From positions 30,883-94,882 of the forward strand of contig NZ_JAMBOO010000015.1 of NCBI RefSeq assembly GCF_023715895.1: 64,000 bases of DNA, written 5' to 3'. The notes under the pieces were generated by a model that saw only the letters and a program-made list of their open reading frames with translations, was not told the DNA's origin and did not search any database. The stretch is from Domibacillus indicus (GTDB lineage Bacteria; Bacillota; Bacilli; Bacillales; Domibacillaceae). How positions within the stretch are numbered: position 1 is the stretch's first letter; the number at the start of each line of letters is the position of its first letter. Made by a program: the position numbers and the translations under genes. This document shows, one piece after another, positions 44,733 through 53,609 of the stretch.

Positions 44733-45182
44733 ATGAAAATTGTCATCGCTTCTGACCATGGAGGTATTACAATCCGGCAGGAAATTATCTCACTTTTAAA
44801 AGAAATGAATCTTGAGTACATAGATCTTGGATGCGACTGCACTGCCTCTGTAGATTATCCAGATTATGCATTTCCAGCGGCCCAAAAAGTCGTAAGCGGA
44901 GAAGCAGACCGAGGCATTCTAGTATGCGGGACAGGAATTGGAATGAGTATTGCCGCAAATAAAGTAAAAGGTATCCGTTGTGCCCTTGCTCACGATACAT
45001 TTAGCGCAAAAGCAACGAGAGAACATAACAATACAAATATGCTGGCACTTGGTGAGCGGGTGATTGGTCCAGGTCTTGCACGTGATATTGTGAAGGTTTG
45101 GCTTGAAACTCCATTTGAATCAGGCGGCCGGCATGAAACTAGAGTTAATAAAATCAAAGAAATTGAAAAGCAATACGCTTAA
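44733..45182 (+). CDS. rpiB: RpiB/LacAB-family sugar-phosphate isomerase
   Basis: 149 residues, AGGAGG before ATG 44733. MKIVIASDHGGITIRQEIIS contains the family start with Asp-His; the catalytic Cys is in RGILVCGTGIGMSIAANKVK (about residue 70), and HNNTNMLALGERVIGPGLAR follows. Members isomerise ribulose-5-P/ribose-5-P, and related enzymes act on allose-6-P, tagatose-6-P or D-erythrulose-4-P (EryI). Grouping with transketolase, transaldolase and a polyol-type PTS makes a pentulose or tetrulose phosphate the likely substrate. Confidence 0.94.
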   Translation: MKIVIASDHGGITIRQEIISLLKEMNLEYIDLGCDCTASVDYPDYAFPAAQKVVSGEADRGILVCGTGIGMSIAANKVKGIRCALAHDTFSAKATREHNNTNMLALGERVIGPGLARDIVKVWLETPFESGGRHETRVNKIKEIEKQYA

Positions 45183-45455
45183 TTGAACAAAAGAGAAAGT
45201 TCTCCTGCGAAAAAGACTTCCATGCTTTCGATGTTCATTCAAAAGCTAATTTTTCGATGATGATTACATAGACACGCCTGGTTATGGCGATACAGCATGA
45301 AAGTGCAATTTCACAGGGCCGCCTTATATTTAATTTCGGCGGCCCCTCTAAAAATGAAATAAATATGTATAAAGCTTCAACGGATTGAAATCTTTTGATA
45401 GGGATCAACACAGGTACTGGAAACAAAATTATAAAGAGTGAGGAGTGAATGCCAC

Positions 45456-46271
45456 ATGTGCAAGAAGGATATCGTTTATCTCTTATCGGATTCTGTTGGA
45501 GAAACCGCTGAGTTTGTTGTGAAAGCGGTTGCTAACCAATTTATTAGAGGAGATCTTGAGATTCATCAAAACTCTTATGTCGATAAAGAGTCTGATATAG
45601 AAGAGGTCATTATAGAAGCGAAACAAACGAATTCAATTATTGCCTACACGTTAGTTATAGACTCTTTAAAAAATTACCTTAATAAACGAGCAAATGAAGA
45701 GCAAGTTCTAGCGGTGGATTTACTCCATCCACTGATGAATGCGTTTATAACGAAGTTTGATAGGGAGCCGGTTTGTACACCTCGAATGATAAGAAAATTA
45801 GATAAAGACTATTTCCGAAAGGTAGAAGCGATGGAATTTGCGGTAAATTATGATGATGCCTGTGATGTCAAAGGTATTGTAAAAGCTGATATTGTATTAA
45901 TTGGGGTATCACGAACATCCAAAACGCCGTTATCTATGTATCTAGCTTACAAAGGGTACAAGGTGGCGAATATACCGCTCGTTCCTGAAGCACCGGCTCC
46001 TGAGGAACTGTTTAGTATTCCCAGAAATAGGTGTGTCGGTCTCGTTATTAGTCCATACAAGTTAAATGATATTCGCAGGGAACGATTAAAAACACTAGGC
46101 TTAAAACCAGAAGCGAATTATGCCCAGCTTGAGCGGATTCTTGAAGAGCTGGATTATGCCGAAAGAGTGATGAAACGAGTAGGTTGTCCTGTGGTTGACG
46201 TTTCCAATAAAGCGATCGAAGAAACAGCAAATTATATCATGGATATTTTAAACATTGAGATGAGTGTTTAA
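45456..46271 (+). CDS. PPDK/PEP synthase regulatory kinase-phosphorylase (YqfL/PSRP family)
   Basis: 271 residues from ATG 45456 (GAGGAG, 9 bases ahead), preferred over GTG 45438. It opens KDIVYLLSDSVGETAEFVVK, the DUF299 signature, and has the P-loop IGVSRTSKTPLSMYLAYKG (about residue 150). Such proteins reversibly phosphorylate pyruvate phosphate dikinase or PEP synthase on Thr with ADP; in B. subtilis YqfL is also linked to CcpN. Neither dikinase nor ccpN is in this window. 45183-45455 before it has only a GGGCCGCC/GGCGGCCC hairpin (45317-45346). Confidence 0.93.
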   Translation: MCKKDIVYLLSDSVGETAEFVVKAVANQFIRGDLEIHQNSYVDKESDIEEVIIEAKQTNSIIAYTLVIDSLKNYLNKRANEEQVLAVDLLHPLMNAFITKFDREPVCTPRMIRKLDKDYFRKVEAMEFAVNYDDACDVKGIVKADIVLIGVSRTSKTPLSMYLAYKGYKVANIPLVPEAPAPEELFSIPRNRCVGLVISPYKLNDIRRERLKTLGLKPEANYAQLERILEELDYAERVMKRVGCPVVDVSNKAIEETANYIMDILNIEMSV

Positions 46272-46337
46272 TAATGGATGAAATGATATACATCTTTGAT
46301 GAAGGACAGAGAGATAAAATAAAAGGGGGAAATCAAT

Positions 46338-46766
46338 ATGTCAAAAGAAATCTTTACTATTAGAAACAAAGAAATTACTAAAGTTTTTGAAGAAACAACT
46401 AGACAATATTTGGTAGGGAATCTGGGAAGGCCTCAAGAATTAAATCACTTTAAAGATGATAAATTAGAAATCGGCATTACCTCTTATAATGAGCCTAACT
46501 GTGAAGCACCACATTACCATACACAAGCATATGAATACCAATATATCATTAGTGGAGAAACAGAATACATCGATATTGAAAGTGGAGAAGAATACAGTTT
46601 TTATGCAGGAGACTTTTATATAACACCTCCGGGCATTCGATATGCACAACGTTCCAAACCAGGAACAACAATTTTCTTTATCAAATCACCACCTGGTGAT
46701 GATAAGGTTGTTATAGAACCATCAAAAGAAATTAAGACATGGATGAAAAAGGTGAATGAATCATAA
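46338..46766 (+). CDS. Cupin-domain protein
   Basis: 142 residues; AAAAGGGGGAAATCAAT before ATG 46338. Single cupin barrel: motif 1 APHYHTQAYEYQYIISGE (two His and a Glu for metal) and motif 2 GDFYITPPGIRYAQRS, in which the usual His is replaced by Tyr/Arg. Probably a small metal-binding enzyme or sugar-binding protein; the role is unknown. It lies between the YqfL-like gene and the complete PTS operon but is separated by about 590 bases from the latter. Confidence 0.8.
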   Translation: MSKEIFTIRNKEITKVFEETTRQYLVGNLGRPQELNHFKDDKLEIGITSYNEPNCEAPHYHTQAYEYQYIISGETEYIDIESGEEYSFYAGDFYITPPGIRYAQRSKPGTTIFFIKSPPGDDKVVIEPSKEIKTWMKKVNES

Positions 46767-46961
46767 CATTCTGTAGCAATTAGTGATAAGGCCACGTAAA
46801 GTTTTTATAACCAATTATCACTTAAATGTCTTTTTTTTCTTCCGCATATACACCCAACCTAAAAAAATAATCGCCCTTTATGATATTAAACAATCAAAAA
46901 ATGACAACTGAATCTAAAAACCCTTTAAGATTAATGTAGGACTAACTCTATAAAGGGGGAC

Positions 46962-47028
46962 ATAAAAACACTTTTAAGTTGAAAATTGGTATCGAAAATA
47001 CCTAAAAACAACTTAAAGGTGTTTTTAT
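46962..47028. repeat. Large inverted repeat (20-base arms)
   Basis: ATAAAAACACTTTTAAGTTG at 46962-46981 pairs with CAACTTAAAGGTGTTTTTAT at 47009-47028 with one mismatch; an inner GGTAT...ATACC extends the stem. May be a terminator for the cupin gene or the edge of a small mobile element. 46767-46961 shows no gene. Confidence 0.65.
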
Positions 47029-47207
47029 ATGCTGCTTTTTATATCGGGCAAAAAGTTATATTGTGAAGACGGTAAAATGCTGTCCGGAATAACTGAATAT
47101 GAGCACTTGTAAGAGATAATTAGACAAAGTAATCCAAGCTGCCCGAGGATTAGAAGTTTTCTTTAATAGGAGAACTTCAAGGTTCTAAAAAATTACTAAG
47201 AAAATTA

Positions 47208-47270
47208 TTGACAGCCCTTTCATTTCTGTGTAAGATCGTATTAACAAATGTTAGTTGTTTTATCATTTGT
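47208..47270 (+). promoter_or_regulatory. Promoter and operator of complete PTS/oxidoreductase operon
   Basis: TTGACA at 47208-47213, exactly 17 bases, then TAAGAT at 47231-47236. Start would be near 47243. There the inverted pair AACAAATG ... CATTTGT (47243-47270) forms an operator-like site at +1 to +28. The half-site matches the repeat upstream of copy 1. Confidence 0.75.
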
Positions 47271-47356
47271 GAAAAACAAGTTAAAAGTATAACGGAATTC
47301 ACTAATGTTAATTATTTGAAACCAATACATGTATTCATTATAGGAGGGTATAAGGG

Positions 47357-48649
47357 ATGTCTATTTATCAACAGTTAGTAGCTCGGGAAAAAGCAAATCA
47401 GCCAATTAAAGTGGGAGTTATCGGTGCCGGTCAAATGGGTTTTGGGATGATTGGTCAAATTTCACGTATTCCGGGTATGTGTGTAACCGGTATCAGTGAT
47501 ATCAATGTTGAAGCAGCTCAAAGAGCTGCAGATTACTATAACGCACAGGCAGATCGAAAAGAGTCAATTATTGTATCCAATGATTTTCGTGAAGTAATTC
47601 AATCTCAGCATGTTGAAGTCATTGTCGACGCGACAGGTGTTCCGGAAGTAGGAGCCAATATTTCGCTTGAGGCGTTCAGATCGAAGAAACACCTTGTTTT
47701 ATTAAATGTTGAAGTAGATATCACAATTGGTCCAGTCATGCACCAGATGTTTAAGAACGCTGGACTAGTTTACACAGGTTCAGCAGGTGATGAGCCTGCG
47801 GCAACGCTTGAACTCTTCGAGTTTGCGAAAACGATGGGTATGGAAGTCCTTGTTGCTGGTAAAGGAAAAAATAATAAATTAAATGTCACAGCCAATCCTT
47901 CCACTGCTCAGGAAGAGGCAGACAAGAAAAAAATGTCTTCTCATATGCTGGCTGCTTTCCAAGACGGCACGAAGACAATGGCTGAAATGAACCTGCTGTC
48001 TAATGCAATTGGATTTGTACCGGATGTAGTGGGCATGCATGGAATTGCTGGAGATCTTGATTCCGTAATTAAAGATTTGGATGTGAAAGAAAATGGCGGC
48101 GTGTTAAACAATTTTGGTGTAGTTGAATACGTAGATGGTCTTGCACCTGGCGTATTTGTGATCGTAAAAGGCCAAAACGAAGCGGTAGCGCACGAACTGA
48201 ATTATTTGCTGAAGAAAGGTGACAGAGAGCACCACATTTTATACCGTCCATATCACCTTGCCAGCCTGGAAACACCAATCACGATTGCCAAAGCGGTACT
48301 GCAGCACGATTCTTCGATTCATCCGCTTGGCGCACCGGTTTCTGAAACGGTCGCGGTGGCGAAAAAAGACATCCAGCCGGGTGAAACACTAGATGGAATC
48401 GGCGGCTATGCTGTACGTGGTGTCCTGGAAACCCATCAGGATATGAAACGGAACGGCCATATTCCAATCGGCTTGATCAGCGGCAAGGTTGTCGCGAAAA
48501 AAGCGATTAAGCAGGGCCAATTCTTAACAACAGATGATGTAGAACTCGATCCAAGCACAACGGTTTGGAAACTAAGAGAGCTTCAAAATCATTTATTCCC
48601 GGAAGACGGCCTGCAGAAAGAGCTTCTTTCGAGCATCATTACGCTGTAA
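47357..48649 (+). CDS. NAD(P)-dependent oxidoreductase with SAF domain (copy 2, complete operon)
   Basis: 430 residues, AGGAGGGTATAAGGG before ATG 47357. Same domains as copy 1: Rossmann N-terminus (VGVIGAGQMG), middle catalytic domain with SAGDEPAATLELFEFAKTMG, C-terminal SAF. First gene of an operon with SorC regulator, gutM, srlA, srlE and srlB, so it probably acts on the phosphate produced by the PTS. The central part (about 47946-48385) is identical in DNA to copy 1 while both flanks show silent changes. Precise reaction unknown. Confidence 0.87.
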   Translation: MSIYQQLVAREKANQPIKVGVIGAGQMGFGMIGQISRIPGMCVTGISDINVEAAQRAADYYNAQADRKESIIVSNDFREVIQSQHVEVIVDATGVPEVGANISLEAFRSKKHLVLLNVEVDITIGPVMHQMFKNAGLVYTGSAGDEPAATLELFEFAKTMGMEVLVAGKGKNNKLNVTANPSTAQEEADKKKMSSHMLAAFQDGTKTMAEMNLLSNAIGFVPDVVGMHGIAGDLDSVIKDLDVKENGGVLNNFGVVEYVDGLAPGVFVIVKGQNEAVAHELNYLLKKGDREHHILYRPYHLASLETPITIAKAVLQHDSSIHPLGAPVSETVAVAKKDIQPGETLDGIGGYAVRGVLETHQDMKRNGHIPIGLISGKVVAKKAIKQGQFLTTDDVELDPSTTVWKLRELQNHLFPEDGLQKELLSSIITL

Positions 48650-48693
48650 GAAACTATCTGCCATAGCGGATCATGCTGAACAACTTGTATAAC

Positions 48694-48734
48694 GGGCAGG
48701 GAGGGTACGCCCATGGAAACATGGCTCCCTGCCC
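48694..48734 (+). terminator. Intercistronic hairpin
   Basis: GGGCAGGGAG / CTCCCTGCCC with inner CCATG/CATGG, very stable, no T tail. Likely an mRNA-processing or partial-attenuation structure between oxidoreductase and regulator. Confidence 0.6.
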
Positions 48735-48761
48735 AATCAGCATGTCAAAGGGGTAAGAACA

Positions 48762-49709
48762 ATGACGTTTATTGAAGACCGGCGGTCTCTTGTTAAAATG
48801 GCGCACATGTATTACGAAGAAGGTGCCACACAATCAGAAATTGCAAAAGAAATGGGCGTAAGCCGCTCATTGATTTCGAAATACTTAGCAAAAGCAAAAG
48901 AACAGGGCATTGTGGAAATTATCATTCACGATGATATTATCCATCCATTTCGCCAGCTGGAAATGCAGGTGGAACGTTCGTATGGCATCCGGGAAGTGAT
49001 CTGTATCCCCAGTTTTGGCGGAGAATCCTCCAAAAGCCGGCTCGGTGCAGCAGCAGCTAAGTATTTATTGAGAGTCATGCAGGATGGCCAAACCATTGGT
49101 ATTTCATCCGGGACCACCCTTTACGAATTTGCCAAAGCACTTACGACAAGCCAGGAGTATCCGTCTGTTGTATTTGTTCCATTAGTAGGCGGCATGGGAA
49201 ATGAACGGGTTGATATCCATGCGAATCACATTGTGGCCACGCTGGCCCGCCAGTGCCGCGCCCAGTATAAACTGCTTCATACGCCCGTAATGGTCGATTC
49301 CAAAGAAGCAAAAGAAGTGTTTAAACAGCAGTCTTCGATTAAAAGTGTATTTGATCTTGCGGAAAAAGCCGACATTGCTGTTGTGGGAATTGGCGGCAAG
49401 CCACAGCATTCGACCATGGTGAAATCCTATTTGGGTGAAGAATATCAAAATCTCTTTGCGGGTCAACAGGATGTGGGTGACATTTGTTATAACTTCATCA
49501 ATGAAGACGGCTCTGCTTCGAAGAATGCATGGAATGATCGAATCATTGCATTTGACGTAGAAAAATTAAAGGACCTTCCACTTGTGATTGGCGTAGCGAG
49601 CGGAAAAGAAAAAATAAAAGCGATTAAGGCCGCGTTAAAAGGCAGATTGATTGAAGTGCTGATCACCGATGAAGAAACGGCCCAGGCACTTTTAGAGGAA
49701 AAAGATTAA
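48762..49709 (+). CDS. SorC/CggR-family sugar-binding regulator
   Basis: 315 residues; AAGGGGTAAGAACA precedes ATG 48762. N-terminal HTH: YYEEGATQSEIAKEMGVSRS, LISKYLAKAKEQGIVEI. The large C-terminal domain has the sugar-phosphate isomerase-like fold with GISSGTTLYEFAKALTTS, VPLVGGMGNERVDIHANHIV and ADIAVVGIGGKPQHSTM. SorC proteins are activated or derepressed by the phosphorylated substrate. It is inside the PTS operon, as in sorbose and glucitol-type operons, and probably controls the operator at 47243-47270. Confidence 0.92.
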   Translation: MTFIEDRRSLVKMAHMYYEEGATQSEIAKEMGVSRSLISKYLAKAKEQGIVEIIIHDDIIHPFRQLEMQVERSYGIREVICIPSFGGESSKSRLGAAAAKYLLRVMQDGQTIGISSGTTLYEFAKALTTSQEYPSVVFVPLVGGMGNERVDIHANHIVATLARQCRAQYKLLHTPVMVDSKEAKEVFKQQSSIKSVFDLAEKADIAVVGIGGKPQHSTMVKSYLGEEYQNLFAGQQDVGDICYNFINEDGSASKNAWNDRIIAFDVEKLKDLPLVIGVASGKEKIKAIKAALKGRLIEVLITDEETAQALLEEKD

Positions 49710-49758
49710 TTTCACCACTGGAAGGTGTAATTAATCATTGTAAAGGAGCGATCATCGA

Positions 49759-50127
49759 ATGTGGGGTTATCTTCTTGCGGGATTCGTCATCATGTGGCTG
49801 CTTCAATTTTATCTCACGGCAAGGCAAATGAAGCATTATCAGATGACGATACGTCGGATGAGCAATCGAGAAGGAGGCTATCTCGGCGTTGGTGTTGAAA
49901 AGAAAAAACTTGGTTCCGGAACGGTTCTTGTTTTGGTAACAAATGAAGAAGGCATTGTGGAAGAATGCCGCGTGATGAATGGAGTAACGGTTTTCGCGAA
50001 ATTTAAAAACCATCATAAGTTTACAGGTAAACATATTTCAAGCTTGTATGATGAAAAATGGAAAAGCCCACTTAACATGGCGATTGAAAAAATAAAGCAA
50101 CAGATGAATACGGCAACCACGGTTTAG
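49759..50127 (+). CDS. gutM: GutM-family glucitol operon protein
   Basis: 122 residues, AAAGGAG before ATG 49759. One N-terminal transmembrane helix (WGYLLAGFVIMWLLQFYLTA) followed by a cytoplasmic domain with NREGGYLGVGVEKKKLGSGT and VFAKFKNHHKFTGKHISSLY, typical of GutM/SrlM, an accessory activator in glucitol-type PTS operons. Its exact action is not known even in E. coli. Confidence 0.9.
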   Translation: MWGYLLAGFVIMWLLQFYLTARQMKHYQMTIRRMSNREGGYLGVGVEKKKLGSGTVLVLVTNEEGIVEECRVMNGVTVFAKFKNHHKFTGKHISSLYDEKWKSPLNMAIEKIKQQMNTATTV

Positions 50128-50167
50128 ACCTCAGCATATAAGAACATAAAAGAGGAGGAAATAAAGA

Positions 50168-50701
50168 ATGGACTTCTTAGTGAAATTCGCAGAAGGGTTT
50201 ATCGGAATGTTCGAAAAAGGTGGAGAAACCTTTATGGACATGTTCACCGGCATCATTCCGACACTCATTTGTTTGATTCTTGCTGTAAACGCTTTAATTA
50301 AGATTATCGGCGAAGAGCGGATTGACCGCTTTGCCCGTAAAACAACGAAAAATATTATTTTGCGCTATACATTGTTTCCATTTTTGGCGGTATTCTTTTT
50401 AACTAATCCGATGGCCTACACATTCGGGAAATTCCTTCCGGAACGCCAGAAGCCGGCATTTTATGATTCAACCGTATCCTTTCTCCATCCGATTACAGGG
50501 CTTTTCCCGCATGCGAATGCGGCAGAACTGTTTATCTACATGGGAATTGCACAGGGTATTACAACGCTTGGTCTTTCAACAGGACCACTGGCCATCCGGT
50601 TCTTTCTTGTTGGACTGGTCGTAATGTTAATCCGCGGAATTCTCACAGAACGCATTACTATTACAATGATGAAACGTCAGGGTATTTCCGTAACGGACTA
50701 A
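50168..50701 (+). CDS. srlA: PTS glucitol/sorbitol-type EIIC
   Basis: 177-residue membrane subunit with about 4 hydrophobic segments; AGAGGAGGAAATAAAG before ATG 50168. Conserved GGETFMDMFTGIIPTLICLI, FFLTNPMAYTFGKFLPERQK and HPITGLFPHANAAELFIYMG match GutA/SrlA. Forms the translocation channel with SrlE. Substrate range in this family covers hexitols and likely other polyols. Confidence 0.95.
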   Translation: MDFLVKFAEGFIGMFEKGGETFMDMFTGIIPTLICLILAVNALIKIIGEERIDRFARKTTKNIILRYTLFPFLAVFFLTNPMAYTFGKFLPERQKPAFYDSTVSFLHPITGLFPHANAAELFIYMGIAQGITTLGLSTGPLAIRFFLVGLVVMLIRGILTERITITMMKRQGISVTD

Positions 50702-50722
50702 CGAAGAGAGGAGGAGAAGCAC

Positions 50723-51760
50723 ATGTCTGAAAATCAAGCAGTAAATCCAGCATATAAAGCAGTCAAAATTACCAAAGGCAGCAACGGATGGGGAGGGCCG
50801 CTTGTCATCCAGCCGGATGAGCAGAAAAAGTATGTCGTATCCGTTACTGGCGGAGGGATTCACCCGGTTGCTCAGCGCATTGCCGAATTAACTGGTGCGG
50901 AAGCAGTTGACGGCTTTAAAACGTCGATTGACAAAGAGGAAATGGCCTGTGTGTTGATCGACTGCGGCGGTACAGCACGCTGTGGTGTGTATCCTAAAAT
51001 GGGTGTATTGACGATTAATTTAACACCTACATCGCCATCCGGCCCATTAATGAAATTTATCAAGGAAGACAACTTTGTTTCCGGCGTCAGAGAGCCGGAC
51101 ATTCAGCCGGCAGATGGAACAGCAGCACCGTCCGTTACTGCGGCAGCTCATCCGAAAAATGTCCAGCAGCTGAAAGCAGAAGCACGTGAAAAAGTCGCGC
51201 AGATGAAAGACAGCAATGGCGAACCGCGCAAGCAGAACATCATTGAAAAGCTGGGCCGTTCGATGGGCGGCGTCATCGGGGTGCTGTACCAGGCTGCCCG
51301 TGAAACAATTGAGCAGGTACTAAAAAACATCATCCCATTTATGGCGCTTGTCAGCACCTTGATTGGGATTATCCTGTACACAGGTATTGGCGATATTATT
51401 GCCAACTTTGTATCGCCGCTTGCCGGCAATATCTTCGGGCTTCTCGTTCTGTCGGTGATTTGTGCCGTGCCGATCCTGTCACCGCTGCTCGGGCCGGGTG
51501 CCGTGATTGCCCAGGTCGTTGGTGTACTCGTCGGAGTGGAAATCGGCAAAGGGAATATCCCGCCAAACCTCGCCCTCCCTGCCCTGTTTGCGATTAATCC
51601 GCAGGTGGGCGCAGACTTTGTGCCAGTAGGCTTAACACTCGGGGAAGCAAAACCGGAAACAGTAGAAGTTGGGGTGCCGGCTGTTTTAATATCACGTTTA
51701 ATTACAGGGCCGCTTGCGGTTGTGATTGCTTATTTTGCAAGCTTCGGTATGTATGAATAA
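50723..51760 (+). CDS. srlE: PTS glucitol/sorbitol-type EIIBC
   Basis: 345 residues; GAGAGGAGGAGAAGC before ATG 50723. N-terminal EIIB domain ([40 protein letters not shown]) with candidate phospho-Cys in [13 protein letters not shown]; a charged linker (residues about 140-180); C-terminal membrane domain with [40 protein letters not shown] and [20 protein letters not shown]. The last third is duplicated as the fragment at 39066-39408. Confidence 0.95.
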   Translation: MSENQAVNPAYKAVKITKGSNGWGGPLVIQPDEQKKYVVSVTGGGIHPVAQRIAELTGAEAVDGFKTSIDKEEMACVLIDCGGTARCGVYPKMGVLTINLTPTSPSGPLMKFIKEDNFVSGVREPDIQPADGTAAPSVTAAAHPKNVQQLKAEAREKVAQMKDSNGEPRKQNIIEKLGRSMGGVIGVLYQAARETIEQVLKNIIPFMALVSTLIGIILYTGIGDIIANFVSPLAGNIFGLLVLSVICAVPILSPLLGPGAVIAQVVGVLVGVEIGKGNIPPNLALPALFAINPQVGADFVPVGLTLGEAKPETVEVGVPAVLISRLITGPLAVVIAYFASFGMYE

Positions 51761-51775
51761 ACAGGAGGTAGAATC

Positions 51776-52165
51776 ATGAGTATTCAAGAGAGTTTAAAAC
51801 TGAAAACAATCTATCAGTCAACCGTTACAGAGCTTGGTGCAGACGTGGAAATGTTTGCAGAAGAAAAAATGCTCATTCTTTTTAATGAAAGTGCACCAAA
51901 GGATTTGCGCGACATCGCCGTGAGCCATACGGTGGTTTCATTAGAAGGCACTATTGAAGCGGGCGACATTCTCTCATTTGACGACCAGTCTTATGAAATC
52001 ACGTTTGTCGGCGGTAAAGTAAATGAGACAGTGAGTGAGCTTGGCCACTGCACGATCGCATTTAATGGGGCAGACCATGCGGACCTGCCGGGAACGATGT
52101 GTGTAGAAGAAAAATCGATGCCTACAATTACCGTATCGACAAAATTGTCTATCAGTAAAAAATAG
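51776..52165 (+). CDS. srlB: PTS glucitol/sorbitol-type EIIA
   Basis: 129 residues, AGGAGG before ATG 51776. Cytoplasmic phosphocarrier of GutB/SrlB type: TVTELGADVEMFAEEKMLIL, ESAPKDLRDIAVSHTVVSLE, FVGGKVNETVSELGHCTIAF. Passes phosphate from HPr to the EIIB domain of SrlE. Terminates the operon. Differs from copy 1 at few positions. Confidence 0.95.
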   Translation: MSIQESLKLKTIYQSTVTELGADVEMFAEEKMLILFNESAPKDLRDIAVSHTVVSLEGTIEAGDILSFDDQSYEITFVGGKVNETVSELGHCTIAFNGADHADLPGTMCVEEKSMPTITVSTKLSISKK

Positions 52166-52180
52166 TTCAATCATCAAACA

Positions 52181-52215
52181 GGCCGTTAAGCTTATTCCCT
52201 TGCTTAACGGTCATT
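52181..52215 (+). terminator. Terminator of PTS operon
   Basis: GGCCGTTAAGC / GCTTAACGGTC stem followed by ATTTTATTTT. 52216-52430 has no gene. Confidence 0.85.
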
Positions 52216-52429
52216 TTATTTTCTAATAGCTGTCGAATTTGTCGGCAGCTTGCAGCCTCGGTTTATTTACCACGGCTGCTTTTATATTTTTAAGTTTCAA
52301 ACTAACCTTTAATTTAATATGAATTATAAAAAAAGAAAATTATTAATAAATTCACTATATGTTATTTAAAGAGCAGTTTTTTGTCATGGTTCTAAGCTTT
52401 CTCAATTATATCCCTGGCTATTTCTGCAT

Positions 52430-52520
52430 ATTACTACCTTTTCTTCCGCCTCTTTCTTTAAGCATTCCTTAATCTCACTTGATAGGTACATGGATCACAT
52501 TTCTTCTTCTGATTCATTAC
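52430..52520 (-). pseudogene. Decayed RHH-like gene (module copy B)
   Basis: On the minus strand after the first module gene: EHEAMSNESEEEM-stop-S, YLSSEIKECLKKEAEEKVV. The pattern SEEE...LS.EIK..L parallels SEEELLSVSLSVDIKDWL of the intact copy, with a stop and substitutions. Confidence 0.45.
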
Positions 52521-52871
52521 TCATTGCTTCATGCTCTCGACTTTACTGAATGCGGCCTCATACAAGCTGGCGCCCAATTCCTCTGAAACTCCGCGAAGGA
52601 TTGTATTTTTCATATGAAGCACTAGGCGGTCCGCCAGCATTTCAATATGCCGGTTATCCATCTTTACATGCTGATAAAGCAGATACATGACTTGATAGGT
52701 GAGGGAGACTGCCCGCAGATTAAGCACCGCATATCCTGGCTTTGTGCGGCGCTTGCCCATTTCAATGGAATAGTCAGGTGTTAACCTATGTGTATAGATC
52801 CCTTCCATATAGCTCAATGTATTATCGGTTCCGACTACAATAAAGTACTAGTCCCCTAAACCTTTGCGTAT
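52521..52871 (-). pseudogene. Unknown multicopy gene (module copy B, nonsense)
   Basis: On the minus strand the original start has become ATA (52871) and the Trp codon of LEDWYF is TAG, so only an internal ATG at 52817 remains. From there MSYMEGIYTHRLTPDYSIEM, GKRRTKPGYAVLNLRAVSLT, YQVMYLLYQHVKMDNRHIEM, LADRLVLHMKN, GVSEELGASLYEAAFSKVES. It is the only copy with the middle unbroken, giving the reference for the frameshift in copy A. Downstream 52872-52965 contains AAGTACACTTTT and GCTCGAGTG strings akin to the palindromes at 9951-10002. Confidence 0.65.
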
Positions 52872-52967
52872 AAGCTGATCTTCTATATAAGTACACTTTT
52901 ACGCGAAATTTGCTCGAGTGCCAAATACTTTGTGGACAGACTAGTAAAGCTCTAAAGAATGCAGAAA

Positions 52968-52997
52968 AAGCCGATTCCCAACTTTAAAAATCGGCTT
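52968..52997 (-). terminator. Terminator of minus-strand cupin gene
   Basis: AAGCCGATT / AATCGGCTT stem with T run on the minus strand. Confidence 0.85.
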
Positions 52998-53019
52998 CTT
53001 CTCTATTTATTATTTCAAA

Positions 53020-53427
53020 TTATAATTTATTATATGTTTCATCATCGACAGGTTCCAACCATTCCGGCGTACCTGCAGTGATTGCAATGTGTTCAAACCA
53101 GCTGTCTTTTGTAGCGCCATGCCAGTGTTTTACACCATCATGGGTGACAATAACATCACCAGCTTTTAAGAATTGAGCAGGGTTTCCTTCTTCTTGGTAC
53201 CAACCTTCGCCACCAGTCACTAATAATAGTTGGAATCCATCACGATGAATATGCCAGTTATTCCGGCATCCCGGTTCAAAGGTCACATTCCCAACACCAA
53301 CACTCACTTTAGGGTCAGCAATTAATGTTTTAAGATAACTTTTTCCCACAAAAAATTGTGCATATGCTTCATTTTTTTCACCCACTGGGAAAATAACGCC
53401 ATTTTTTACTTCTTCATGTTTTGCCAT
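53020..53427 (-). CDS. Cupin protein, carboxymuconolactone/quercetinase-like small type
   Basis: 135 residues from ATG 53427, with TTGGAGGAATTAAA ahead. One cupin domain: motif 1 NNWHIHRDGFQLLLVTGGEG (His, His, Gln ligand region), motif 2 AGDVIVTHDGVKHWHGATKD (two His). The family often accompanies short-chain dehydrogenases in aldehyde or quinone responses; directly upstream is a shortened SDR, consistent with a former operon. Likely a cytoplasmic metal-dependent enzyme of unknown substrate. Confidence 0.88.
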   Translation of the reverse strand: MAKHEEVKNGVIFPVGEKNEAYAQFFVGKSYLKTLIADPKVSVGVGNVTFEPGCRNNWHIHRDGFQLLLVTGGEGWYQEEGNPAQFLKAGDVIVTHDGVKHWHGATKDSWFEHIAITAGTPEWLEPVDDETYNKL

Positions 53428-53457
53428 TTTAATTCCTCCAATAAACTTTATTTTTTA

Positions 53458-53608
53458 TTAACCAACTTGAACAGATGGACGAATAATCATTTCATTAATG
53501 GCTACATCTGATGGTTGCTCAATGGCAAATGCAATTGCACGAGCGATGCTGTCAGCATCAATTGCCACTTGGTAAAATTCATCTAATCCTGCTTTCTGCT
53601 GATGCTGG
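53458..53608 (-). pseudogene. C-terminal fragment of SDR oxidoreductase
   Basis: About 48 residues on the minus strand: KAGLDEFYQVAIDADSIARA, IAFAIEQPSDVAINEMIIRP, SVQVG-stop at 53458. This is the usual C-terminal end of classical SDRs. The rest was lost where it abuts a kinase fragment in opposite orientation (about 53610). Confidence 0.85.
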
Positions 53609-53609
53609 C

